Shown here piece after piece: positions 15,563-21,195 of a DNA stretch of 21,195 nt. Location of the stretch: positions 1-21,195 of IMG/VR virus record IMGVR_UViG_3300035670_001413; one strand, 5' to 3'. Both the position numbers and the translations under genes were made by a program. Position 1 is the first letter of the stretch, and each line of letters starts with the position of its first letter. Below the pieces are notes generated by a model. The model had not been told where the DNA came from and made no database searches. It was given only the letters and a program-made list of their open reading frames with translations. This DNA comes from a virus.

Positions 15563-15976
15563 ATGAGTATGCAAAACTTTAGATTCCGTTGCCAGAAATG
15601 TCGCCATGAATTTTTAAGAAGAATGAATGTTGAGGATTTTGATAAACAACAATATACTACGGGGTTCTCCTGTTTTGACTGTGGTTTCCCAAAAATGATA
15701 GTTGGTAGAACAATGGCAAAAGTTCAAGATGGATTTAAAGCTGGTTGGCAAAGCAACATAAGAGCTTATTGCGATACCTATTCTCAATACAAAGCCATCT
15801 TAAAAGAACGCGGGCTTGAAGAAATTGGAAATGAAGAATTTAAAAAAACTGAGTATAAAACACAATACTTCGACAAAGATATGATGGAAAAACTCGTCAA
15901 ACAAGGAGTAAGTTTCACAGGTCAAGAAATTGAAGCTTTAGAAAATGGTAAAATGCAACACCTAGGGATCTATTAA
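15563..15976 (+). CDS. Zinc-ribbon protein encoded on the opposite strand, unknown function
   Basis: Start chosen at ATG 15563 because AGGAG lies 7 nt upstream; an earlier in-frame ATG has no ribosome site. The 137-residue product begins MSMQNFRFRCQKC. It has CxxC pairs at C10/C13 and C37/C40 (FSCFDCGFPK), a zinc-ribbon layout, followed by a helical charged part with no recognised motif. Its stop codon overlaps, tail to tail, the stop of the 79-residue membrane protein on the other strand, and its start lies 47 bp from the portal start. It is the only rightward gene in more than 18 kb of leftward genes. It could be a small regulator or an assembly factor; the zinc ribbon alone does not decide this. 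No clear promoter is visible in the 47-bp gap, so its promoter may lie inside the portal gene. Confidence 0.8.
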   Translation: MSMQNFRFRCQKCRHEFLRRMNVEDFDKQQYTTGFSCFDCGFPKMIVGRTMAKVQDGFKAGWQSNIRAYCDTYSQYKAILKERGLEEIGNEEFKKTEYKTQYFDKDMMEKLVKQGVSFTGQEIEALENGKMQHLGIY

Positions 15977-16212
15977 TCAAAAAATTGATCCTCACCATTT
16001 TTAAGAATAGAATCAATATCCTTTGATGGTGAGTAAACGATAGATTTTTCTTTTATTATTACACCGTCGAAAGGTTCTTCTCTGACTTCTTTTATCTCCT
16101 CGACAATTTTTTCGTAATGAATTTCTTCTGTCTTAGATGATAAAATTGCCCCTCGGACAAAAGCTAAAGTAATAAGGATTAGTATGATTATAAAACTAAC
16201 TAAAAAGATCAT
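15973..16212 (-). CDS. Small single-pass membrane protein overlapping the terminase gene
   Basis: Start chosen at ATG 16212 (79 residues, MIFLVSFIIILILITLAFVR) because AGGCGGG lies immediately upstream with usual spacing. A longer frame would begin inside the terminase gene without a site. Residues 1-18 form a membrane helix, and the rest is charged (EEIHYEKIVEEIKEVREEPF) with coiled-coil character. It overlaps the terminase end by 17 nt. A single N-terminal helix with a soluble tail would fit a holin, a spanin or a membrane-anchored assembly protein. The function is unknown, and the position in the packaging module does not settle it. Confidence 0.7.
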   Translation of the reverse strand: MIFLVSFIIILILITLAFVRGAILSSKTEEIHYEKIVEEIKEVREEPFDGVIIKEKSIVYSPSKDIDSILKNGEDQFFD

Positions 16213-17857
16213 TATCCCGCCTGCCTTGTTTTTCAAATGCTTTTTTAATCTCTTCACCTGTTCCGTAAATTTCTTTACGAAGAAGACTTTGATTTGAAGT
16301 AGCATGAATAATTCTTGTTTGTAAACGTCCCATACAAGCTAGACATAAACTAACAACCCTATCTTTCCCATTAAGTTCTACTGAACCGTTTTCACCTCTA
16401 GTGATTTGACTCATTTCGATTAAAAACGATTTATCTAGAATCTTAATATCATCATCACGGAACAACTTTATTAATTGATTTAACATCAAGTTTTTACTCT
16501 TCTGAGTTGTGTGCCACCCAAGACGCTCGCTTGTATCTAAAGATTTTTTATCCTCTATCTTTTCTCTATAAATCTTAGAATAACCAGCATTTCTAATAGA
16601 AGTTAGTGTTGTATGCCCCATGTTGTTTACTTCTGGGATCACTAAAGCTTGGTTGTAGTATTGAGCAATATCAATAACTAAATGCCCTAAAATATCAGGA
16701 TCAATTTTACCTACCCAAGAAGCGCATTGCCTAAAATCAGAATCAATAACACAAATTGCACTATTATCCCCTTGGGCTAGACCTAAACTCACATCTAAAC
16801 CTAGAAAGTATTGAGTGCCACTTCTAGGAGGGGAAAATATTTTAAGTCTATCGGTAAATTGATTCATAAGCCTAGTAAGGTTTAATTTATCTTTAATGTT
16901 TTGAGTAGGCATTTTGTTTTGAATATCAATTAATCTATCGAGTTTCATTAAGTCAAAAATTGGTTGGCCAGTCGAAAGAAATGCTTGGACATCATTTGAA
17001 GGAAAGTCTTGTTGGAATCTTTCCTCAGGAGTTAAAAAGTTTTCCTCATCACTTGTTTGGTATTCAGATAGCTTAAGTCTACGCCATAATAAATTTTCTA
17101 TTGTGATCTTAGGATTTTCTTTTTGAAGTTCTATTTCTGATTTTGTGAGTTCAACATCATTTGTTACCTTAATTTTATAATCGTCAACTTCATACCAAGC
17201 TACAAAAAAAGGTTTGTAAATTGATTCCCCATTCTTAGCTGATTGCCATAAGTCGTAAAATGTTTTTCCAATACCAGCTTTACCGTTAGCGGTTGATTCT
17301 TTAATGATAAATGTATCTTCATCAAGTGGTATTGAGTTTTGAATACCTTCATCAATGTCACTAGCATATCGATAGAATGCTACTTCTGAAAGATGGGCAA
17401 ATTGTCTTGAAGTTGATCGTCCAGCATTTGGGTCATGAGCTGTCTCAAATGTTATTCCTGAAAATAAACCTTTCTGGAAGTCACTAGGATCTGCAAAAAA
17501 TATTTGGTCAGTATTTTTAGTTTTCACTTTAGGTCTAATAAGTTCTGGGAGTTCATCAAAAAATGTTGAATAGATTTTAGATATTTCTTGGGATCGTGCA
17601 AATTTATCTGCTAAGGCAATTCCTGTGAAGTATTTCTCGGTAAACATTTTATGAGCAAAGTAGGAAGCACATAATGTAGAGAATCCTGCTTGCCTTGGTT
17701 TAAGGACAATAATTCTCTTTGGCCCTACGATGTTGTTGGTGAAATCGATAAACTTTTTTTGATAGGATCTTAACCGCAATGGCTGGAGTCCATGCAGTTT
17801 AGTTCTTATTTTCAAAAAGTGATAGGAGTAAAAATAGTAATCGAATAATTCTTTCAA
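16196..17857 (-). CDS. Terminase large subunit (packaging ATPase and nuclease)
   Basis: 553 residues. It has the ATPase Walker A variant KPRQAGFST (53-61), Walker B FAHLSEVAF (153-161, with acidic E158), and the coupling motif KESTANG (186-192). The RNase H-like nuclease has D355 in YFLGLDVSLG, E409 in ALVIPEVNN and D499 in GKDRVVSLCLA, which fill the three acidic positions. The protein powers DNA entry through the portal and cuts the concatemer. It overlaps the upstream gene by 4 nt (ATGA). The Walker A form PRQAGFST resembles that of a broad group of phage terminases, including P22-like ones, so headful packaging is possible but not shown here. This is the surest function call in the window. 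Confidence 0.95.
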   Translation of the reverse strand: MKELFDYYFYSYHFLKIRTKLHGLQPLRLRSYQKKFIDFTNNIVGPKRIIVLKPRQAGFSTLCASYFAHKMFTEKYFTGIALADKFARSQEISKIYSTFFDELPELIRPKVKTKNTDQIFFADPSDFQKGLFSGITFETAHDPNAGRSTSRQFAHLSEVAFYRYASDIDEGIQNSIPLDEDTFIIKESTANGKAGIGKTFYDLWQSAKNGESIYKPFFVAWYEVDDYKIKVTNDVELTKSEIELQKENPKITIENLLWRRLKLSEYQTSDEENFLTPEERFQQDFPSNDVQAFLSTGQPIFDLMKLDRLIDIQNKMPTQNIKDKLNLTRLMNQFTDRLKIFSPPRSGTQYFLGLDVSLGLAQGDNSAICVIDSDFRQCASWVGKIDPDILGHLVIDIAQYYNQALVIPEVNNMGHTTLTSIRNAGYSKIYREKIEDKKSLDTSERLGWHTTQKSKNLMLNQLIKLFRDDDIKILDKSFLIEMSQITRGENGSVELNGKDRVVSLCLACMGRLQTRIIHATSNQSLLRKEIYGTGEEIKKAFEKQGRRDNDLFS

Positions 17858-18405
17858 TCGACAATTTTAAAATATTTAAAGAATTCTTTTTCGTTAAGAG
17901 AATATCTAGCCCAGTGAATTTTAGTGGGCTTAAAGTCGGATTCTTGAGGGAGGAAACCTTGTTTTATTTTCCATTCAAGGCGGGAATCAATTTGTTCTTC
18001 TGGTTTAATTTCTACGTCAACAAAAAAAGTATAGATATCTTTTTGCCTGGATTCATCAAAGTATTTTTTTACGGGGTATTCTTTGAACATATCAACTCTC
18101 ATCCCTGCACTTGGCACTGATTGAACTTGCTGACATTTTAGATTGCAAGAACTAGCTTCCATTTCATTAAGTTTAGACATTTCTGGATCACTGTCATTAA
18201 GAAGCTTTCTTTGATATTGGAATTGCAAAAGTTCTTTATATTTATTTTTATCTTTTTCAAATTTAGCTTTTTGGATAGCTATATTTTTTTTAAGTTTTTC
18301 TAAATCAAATCTTTCTTTAACGGCTCTCGCTTGCTCTTGAAGTAATTGCATAACTTCTTTAAATTCTGCATTTGTATTTTTCTTCTCTTCAATTACTTCA
18401 CTCAT
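17854..18405 (-). CDS. Coiled-coil protein between the terminase subunits, unknown function
   Basis: 183 residues, overlapping both neighbours by 4 nt (ATGA), so it is translated with the terminase pair. Residues 1-75 form a long charged helix (LLQEQARAVKERFDLEKLKK). A short cysteine pair follows (SSCNLKCQQV, about 86-95). The C-terminal half is beta-like (YTFFVDVEIKPEEQIDSRLE, then KIHWARYSLNEKEFFKYF). I recognise no family. Its place suggests a packaging accessory protein, but the sequence does not prove a role. Confidence 0.8.
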   Translation of the reverse strand: MSEVIEEKKNTNAEFKEVMQLLQEQARAVKERFDLEKLKKNIAIQKAKFEKDKNKYKELLQFQYQRKLLNDSDPEMSKLNEMEASSCNLKCQQVQSVPSAGMRVDMFKEYPVKKYFDESRQKDIYTFFVDVEIKPEEQIDSRLEWKIKQGFLPQESDFKPTKIHWARYSLNEKEFFKYFKIVD

Positions 18406-18821
18406 TCAATCACTTCCTTTTTCTTTTCCTTAACTAAATCTTCTATCGTCCTAACGACTGTATGCTCGACCTTTGATTGATCCCCATAAATTTTATGGAA
18501 ACGCGTTTTTAAAGCAAATATCAAACAAGCGGTATCGATTAATTTTGGGTCTAATCCTTCGGCTTCAACACCAAAAGCTTTCACCCGTAATCTTTTTTCA
18601 AACCACTTCAAGCCTTCTGCTTCTCCTAAAACTCTTGCTTCTTTAAACTCAGGGTATCTTTTCAACCATTCATAAAGTGTGTCTGGATTTACTTTTATCT
18701 CACCCGCAAAACTATGAAATGAGTACCCTTCTGACAAGTGCTTGTGGAGCTTGTCTGGGAAGCTGTCTTGCCATTTAGGGCCTACATTTTTATGCTTTTC
18801 TTTTTTATTAATCTCGGTCAT
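18402..18821 (-). CDS. Terminase small subunit
   Basis: I choose ATG 18821 (139 residues, MTEINKKEKHKNVGPKWQDS). The longer frame starting at TTG 18857 overlaps a good -35 element and has no spaced ribosome site. Residues about 25-75 hold a helix-turn-helix-like region (SEGYSFHSFAGEIKVNPDTL, then YEWLKRYPEFKEARV), as in DNA-recognition domains of small terminases. The rest is helical and charged (KWFEKRLRVKAFG; KEKKKEVIE at the end). Its length suits small terminases, and it sits two genes ahead of the large subunit. It would recognise the packaging site and load the motor. No ribosome site precedes this ATG (see the promoter entry). Confidence 0.85.
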   Translation of the reverse strand: MTEINKKEKHKNVGPKWQDSFPDKLHKHLSEGYSFHSFAGEIKVNPDTLYEWLKRYPEFKEARVLGEAEGLKWFEKRLRVKAFGVEAEGLDPKLIDTACLIFALKTRFHKIYGDQSKVEHTVVRTIEDLVKEKKKEVIE

Positions 18822-18827
18822 ATATAG

Positions 18828-18857
18828 ATAATATGAGAGTGAATTGCAGTTAGTCAA
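18828..18857 (-). promoter_or_regulatory. Sigma70-like promoter for the terminase/virion operon
   Basis: On the - strand, TTGACT (18857-18852), an 18-bp spacer and TATTAT (18833-18828) form a good match to the bacterial housekeeping promoter. The expected start is about 7 nt past the -10, at or within a base or two of the ATG at 18821, so the first message may be almost leaderless. A host-type promoter suggests transcription by host polymerase. Confidence 0.65.
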
Positions 18858-18927
18858 CCTGTGATGAGATACAGAATAATTGATATGATTATCTAAATAG
18901 AAGAAAATAATATAATGTCTTTCATAA

Positions 18928-19305
18928 TTACCTAAGAAAAAAATTTAATGGTTTATTAAAATCTTCTTTGATTTTAGAAATAATTAAAGCTCTATATTTT
19001 ATTCCAAAATATAACTCACAAATAAGTAAGACCCACATCATCCCATAAACTATAATTTCAGCCTCATTAGAACTTCTTTTAATTCCTTTTAAAATGTTAA
19101 AAGTAGGTACAAGTGAAAGAATAATTATATTAAGTATAATAAGACCTTTAAAAAACCAATTGATAAGTAAAACAGCTTTATCATAAATAAACTTAATCAT
19201 TCTACCAATTCCATAAGAGATAAGAGTTAACACCATTAGTATGTTTTCCCACCCAATAAACAAAAGCAGAATTATTATTACTATTGTGGTCATAGATAAA
19301 TACAT
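18928..19305 (-). CDS. Membrane protein with three predicted helices, unknown function
   Basis: 125 residues, with AAAAGGG about 5 nt before the ATG. Hydrophobic helices lie at about 5-28 (TTIVIIILLLFIGWENILMV), 45-68 (VLLINWFFKGLIILNIIILS) and 84-104 (IVYGMMWVLLICELYFGIKY), with charged ends (basic KIKEDFNK near the C-terminus). There is no signal motif and no family match that I recognise. It lies just ahead of the terminase promoter, with two tiny genes upstream. Candidate roles are holin, superinfection exclusion or host membrane modification; none is supported beyond topology. The 70-bp gap downstream holds the terminase promoter and no clear terminator. Confidence 0.65.
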   Translation of the reverse strand: MYLSMTTIVIIILLLFIGWENILMVLTLISYGIGRMIKFIYDKAVLLINWFFKGLIILNIIILSLVPTFNILKGIKRSSNEAEIIVYGMMWVLLICELYFGIKYRALIISKIKEDFNKPLNFFLR

Positions 19306-19318
19306 ACAAACCCTTTTA

Positions 19319-19333
19319 GCGTCATCACGACGC
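19319..19333 (-). other. Short GC-rich hairpin before the membrane-protein gene
   Basis: GCGTC (19319-19323) and GACGC (19329-19333) form a 5-bp stem with a 5-nt loop in an AT-rich gap, a few bases upstream of the ribosome site for the 125-residue protein. No T-tract follows on either strand at the right distance, so it is not a normal terminator. It may be a processing or stability element, or chance. Confidence 0.4.
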
Positions 19334-19343
19334 AGTTAAATTT

Positions 19344-19496
19344 TTATTTCTGTCTTATCTTTCTTACTTGAAGATCAATAAGATTTTGGAGACTACCAAA
19401 AACTTCTTTAATCTTCTGGAAATCTTCTTCTTTTATTCTGCAAGTCCTTAACTTCTTTGGGTTAAGAATTTTAGGACGACCAAGTTTATTTTTCAT
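19344..19496 (-). CDS. 50-residue small basic protein, possible DNA binder
   Basis: The product begins MKNKLGRPKILNPKKLRTCR and continues KEEDFQKIKEVFG and SLQNLIDLQVRKIRQK. A GRPK start, then a short strand (LRTCRI), then a helix (KEEDFQKIKEVFG) and a second helix is the layout of short ribbon-helix-helix proteins, so a small transcriptional regulator is plausible. It overlaps the upstream 52-residue gene by 4 nt (ATGA), a strong sign of a coupled real gene. Not confirmed by any search. Confidence 0.65.
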   Translation of the reverse strand: MKNKLGRPKILNPKKLRTCRIKEEDFQKIKEVFGSLQNLIDLQVRKIRQK

Positions 19497-19651
19497 AAAT
19501 CCGCCCAATAGGATAACGCCATATCAAAATCTTCCTTATTTGGGCATTCCAACTCAAAAGTTAATAGAAAGTTCAATAATCCTTCTGATTGAAACTCAAA
19601 TATTTTTGGTTTTGACCCCTTAAATCTGATCGCTAAAATAAATATATTCAT
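19493..19651 (-). CDS. 52-residue small protein, unknown function
   Basis: ATG at 19651 with AAAGG about 6 nt upstream; the stop overlaps the next gene's start by 4 nt. The product begins MNIFILAIRFKGSKPKIFEF and ends CPNKEDFDMALSYWADL. It is soluble, with alternating beta- and helix-like stretches. No family is recognised. It is the first gene of the leftward arm behind a plausible promoter (19684-19712), so it may be expressed early. Confidence 0.65.
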   Translation of the reverse strand: MNIFILAIRFKGSKPKIFEFQSEGLLNFLLTFELECPNKEDFDMALSYWADL

Positions 19652-19683
19652 AATTTACCTTTTGCTATTGTTGCACTTAATCA

Positions 19684-19712
19684 ATTATCGTCCTTTTTCA
19701 ATTAAATGTATA
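19684..19712 (-). promoter_or_regulatory. Probable leftward sigma70-like promoter
   Basis: On the - strand TATACA (19712-19707) is followed by a 17-bp spacer and GATAAT (19689-19684). The -10 is a good match and the -35 a moderate one (4 of 6). The expected start, about 19677, leaves a leader of about 26 nt containing the ribosome site of the 52-residue gene. Confidence 0.5.
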
Positions 19713-19765
19713 TACAAATAATGCTATGTGTGAAAATATTTTATGAATTTAGAATTAATTCAATG

Positions 19766-19774
19766 TGTTATGAT
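19766..19774 (+). promoter_or_regulatory. Possible rightward extended -10 promoter
   Basis: TGTTATGAT matches the extended -10 consensus TGnTATAAT at all but one position. There is no good -35 element. It would start transcription near 19781, heading into the small unit that ends at the terminator at 20008-20040. Confidence 0.35.
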
Positions 19775-19891
19775 GCTATGAGTTTGTGCATCGCCCGACG
19801 ACTCCCCCCCATTCTTATGCACATCATCACAATACTTGAGCATCCCTCCTACTATTTACAGATTATTAGTTTTTTGGTAAAATTTGGGCTT

Positions 19892-20011
19892 ATGAAATAT
19901 CAATTCAACATTAATTTCGAAGAAATAAGCCAATTTGAAGCTAATGTTATCCATTTAGGTATATTCAGAGTTAAAATTCATATCAAAAAACTTTTCGCCA
20001 ACGGAAAATGA
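19892..20011 (+). CDS. Possible 39-residue protein
   Basis: ATG at 19892; the product begins MKYQFNINFEEISQFEANVI and ends IHIKKLFANGK. A longer frame open from 19706 reads through the C-rich hairpin and lacks a ribosome site, so the shorter start is preferred, though its own site (GGG about 4 nt upstream) is weak. The stop lies exactly at the base of the terminator stem. Composition resembles a real small phage protein, but this could be a non-coding RNA instead. Confidence 0.35.
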   Translation: MKYQFNINFEEISQFEANVIHLGIFRVKIHIKKLFANGK

Positions 20012-20040
20012 TGAAGCCCTAAGCCCCTCATCATTTTTTT
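20008..20040 (+). terminator. Intrinsic transcription terminator (rightward)
   Basis: ATGATGA (20008-20014) pairs with TCATCAT (20028-20034), with one further G-C pair past a mismatch and a loop rich in CCC. Seven Ts follow (20034-20040). It ends the small rightward unit before the helicase leader. Confidence 0.7.
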
Positions 20041-20124
20041 ATATATAGTATGTGACAGTAATAATATATATACATGGATATCCGAAGCTTAAAATAAATT
20101 AAAAATATTTTACAAATAACTTTT

Positions 20125-20243
20125 AATGAAGTAATTTTTTCACACTTCATTTAGGTACTTCTCACCCATGGGACTAGGTGCTTAGAAGAAGAAATTTTTC
20201 TAAGTAACTAGGAGAGGTTGAGATGCACCTAAATGAAGTAATT
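20125..20243 (+). promoter_or_regulatory. Structured leader of the helicase gene with two exclusive folds
   Basis: Segment B (20144-20156, ACTTCATTTAGGT) is a perfect 13-nt reverse complement of segment C (20227-20239), which is codons 2-6 of the helicase. B can also pair over 8 bp with segment A (20125-20132); A and C share the 12-mer AATGAAGTAATT (20125-20136, 20232-20243). Inside the B:C helix, the ATG sits in a 4x4 internal loop, CTCACC (20161-20166) pairs with GG-T-TGAG (20216-20222, T218 bulged), and a 17-bp hairpin (20174-20211, one mismatch, GAAA tetraloop 20191-20194) takes in the edge of the ribosome site. This could be an RNA switch or attenuator, or a DNA origin-type inverted repeat. 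The upstream stretch 20041-20124 is AT-rich, with no convincing promoter match. Confidence 0.6.
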
Positions 20244-21195
20244 CAAAGAATTTTCCAAAATCTACTAAATTCAGAAAAACTTTCAATTTATCAACATAAG
20301 AATAGCAAACAAGAATTTTCCTTTTTGTTTTTAGGACAAAAATTCAACTTACAAAGTTTCGTAATTTTTTTACAGAAGCCTGATAATTTGGAGCTATTCC
20401 CTGAAGAAATTCACCTAACCATTTTAAAGAAAAAAATAGATTTTTCTAATGCTTTAAAAGAGGAGTTAAACAATCTCATAACCCAATTTAAAGAAAATTT
20501 ACCTGAAGAAGTTGAGGAGAATGAAATGCACCCAATCCTTAAAGGCTATAACCTACAAGTTTTTATTGATATGAAAGATAGCTCAAAAAAATTTGTAATG
20601 AATATGGAATCCAATCAAGAAGCCCATATAAGTTACTCATCCTTAAAAGAGTTACTTAGTCCTCATGACTTTATGGCTTTTAGAAAAGCAAAACCATTCA
20701 AAGAATGCCAAATTACTTATGACCCTTATAATTTAGAAAAATTTAGGGAGTTTAAAATTGATGGGATACTTAGTCCGTTTGTTGAAATAAATTTCTATAA
20801 CCCCCCTAATTGGAGAAAAAATCCTCAAACCCCTACATACCCTCCATTATTTCAAAGGTATTTTGAATTTTTCTTTCCAGTTAAAGAAGAAAGAGAAATT
20901 GTTTTCCAATGGATAAAACACGCAATACTGCATAGGGTTTCTTACATACTTCTTCTAGTTGGTCGGAAAGGTGTAGGTAAAAATATTTTTGCAGAACATA
21001 TAATAAAATCTTTAGTAGGGGAAAAGGAATTTGCAAAAACCCAAAAAGGGTTTTTTACTGGGCGATTTCAAGATATTTTAGAGAATAATAGAATTATTTT
21101 TATTGATGAAATTGAGGCAAAAGAAGCCGAGGCAAAAAAAGATTTAAAAAGACTTCCAAATCATACCCAAGGCATTGAGAAAAAAGGAAGGGACG
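20223..21195 (+). CDS. Superfamily 3 (D5-like) helicase, probable replication protein; C-terminus beyond the window
   Basis: The 324 visible residues start at ATG 20223 with AGGAG 8 nt upstream and are open to the right edge. Walker A is GRKGVGKN (247-254), and Walker B with the following helix is RIIFIDEIEAKEAEA (290-304). The layout KxGVGKN, then about 40 residues later IFIDE, is that of SF3 helicases found in phage and plasmid primase-helicases (D5/DUF5906 group). Residues 1-230 are helical and charged, with no primase metal motif that I can see, and about 180-222 (FVEINFYNPPNWRKNPQTPT, then PLFQRYFEFFFPV) resembles the linker preceding the ATPase in that group. It would unwind DNA at the phage origin. 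The direction is opposite to the structural operon, so this is the start of the replication arm. Confidence 0.88.
   Translation, partial: MHLNEVIQRIFQNLLNSEKLSIYQHKNSKQEFSFLFLGQKFNLQSFVIFLQKPDNLELFPEEIHLTILKKKIDFSNALKEELNNLITQFKENLPEEVEENEMHPILKGYNLQVFIDMKDSSKKFVMNMESNQEAHISYSSLKELLSPHDFMAFRKAKPFKECQITYDPYNLEKFREFKIDGILSPFVEINFYNPPNWRKNPQTPTYPPLFQRYFEFFFPVKEEREIVFQWIKHAILHRVSYILLLVGRKGVGKNIFAEHIIKSLVGEKEFAKTQKGFFTGRFQDILENNRIIFIDEIEAKEAEAKKDLKRLPNHTQGIEKKGRD

Larger units (their letters stand above)
19781..20040 (+). ncRNA. Candidate small transcript with C-rich loop hairpin
   Basis: Between the possible extended -10 promoter and a clear intrinsic terminator lies a unit of about 260 nt. Near its 5' end TGTGCAT (19785-19791) and ATGCACA (19817-19823) form a 7-bp stem with a 25-nt loop holding seven Cs in a row (19804-19810), which stands out in this AT-rich genome. 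A C-rich loop exposed on a short terminated transcript is a feature of small RNAs that pair with G-rich ribosome sites. The 39-codon frame near its 3' end could make it a messenger instead, or both. Confidence 0.35.

Noticed and set aside
15966-15992. Palindromic stretch around the convergent stops as a two-way terminator
   Set aside because: ATCAA/TTGAT and GGATC/GATCC can pair, but the stems are short and competing, and no T-tract follows on either side.
16213-16305. Longer N-terminus for the small membrane protein after terminase
   Set aside because: It would overlap the terminase gene by more than 100 nt; AGGCGGG before ATG 16212 decides the shorter start.
18822-18857. Start of the small terminase subunit at TTG 18857 (12 extra residues)
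   Set aside because: The TTG is part of a good -35 element and AGG lies directly against it with no spacing; the next in-frame ATG gives a normal terminase start.
19706-19891. 101-residue + strand frame from 19706
   Set aside because: Its first 60 codons cross a promoter-like element and the C-rich hairpin, and the start lacks a ribosome site; only the last 39 codons are kept as a tentative gene.
20041-20124. Promoter for the helicase in the AT-rich stretch
   Set aside because: TTTACA with TAATTT at 17 bp and other TATATA combinations can be drawn, but the -10 matches are poor and the base composition makes chance matches likely.
20126-20134. Minimal upstream frame ATG-AAG-TAA in repeat A of the helicase leader
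   Set aside because: There is no ribosome site before it, and the same nine bases recur out of frame inside the helicase gene, so it follows from the repeat and is not evidence of a peptide.
1-21195. tRNA genes, CRISPR arrays, insertion sequences, integrase or attachment sites
   Set aside because: No cloverleaf, spaced direct repeats, transposase or recombinase motifs were seen on either strand.

Overview
The window is part of the genome of a tailed dsDNA phage or prophage with podovirus-type architecture. It is AT-rich (roughly one third G+C by eye), and most starts have AAGG/AGGAG-type ribosome binding sites. It carries a small and a large terminase subunit, a portal, a scaffold, an HK97-fold-like coat protein, a head-tail adaptor, a nozzle/stabilization-like protein, several alanine/glycine/glutamine-rich ejection-type proteins and two fibre-type proteins. 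There is no tape measure, sheath or long-tail tube gene. A Wzy/WaaL/PglL-like membrane protein suggests a Gram-negative host, but I cannot name the host. No integrase, tRNA or CRISPR array is visible.

Layout: from about 19.65 kb down to position 1 almost everything reads leftward (- strand). Two tiny genes and a three-helix membrane protein come first. A sigma70-like promoter at about 18.83-18.86 kb then starts the virion operon: terminase small subunit, an unknown coiled-coil protein, terminase large subunit, a small membrane protein, portal, scaffold, coat, a signal-peptide-bearing decoration-like protein, the O-antigen-polymerase/ligase-like protein, adaptor, nozzle, a short fibre, three ejection-type proteins, two tiny tail-region proteins, the main repeat-bearing fibre, and a membrane/coiled-coil protein cut by the left edge. 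Many neighbours overlap by 1-8 nt (ATGA, TAATG), so translation is probably coupled. One gene, a zinc-ribbon protein at 15.56-15.98 kb, sits on the opposite strand inside this operon.

From about 19.7 kb rightward, transcription diverges. There is a short terminated transcription unit (about 19.78-20.04 kb) that may be a small RNA, a 39-residue gene, or both. A highly structured leader (20.12-20.24 kb) follows, and then the start of a superfamily 3 (D5-like) helicase that runs off the right edge. The 19.65-20.22 kb stretch therefore looks like the control region between the replication arm and the structural arm.

The most unusual items are: (1) the helicase leader, where one 13-nt segment can pair either with an upstream repeat or with codons 2-6 of the gene, and the second fold places the start codon in an internal loop; (2) a decoration-like protein with a Sec signal peptide and six cysteines, next to an O-antigen polymerase/ligase-like membrane protein, between the coat and adaptor genes; (3) the lone antisense zinc-ribbon gene; (4) the small terminated transcript with a C7 loop; (5) a terminase promoter whose predicted start falls on the ATG.
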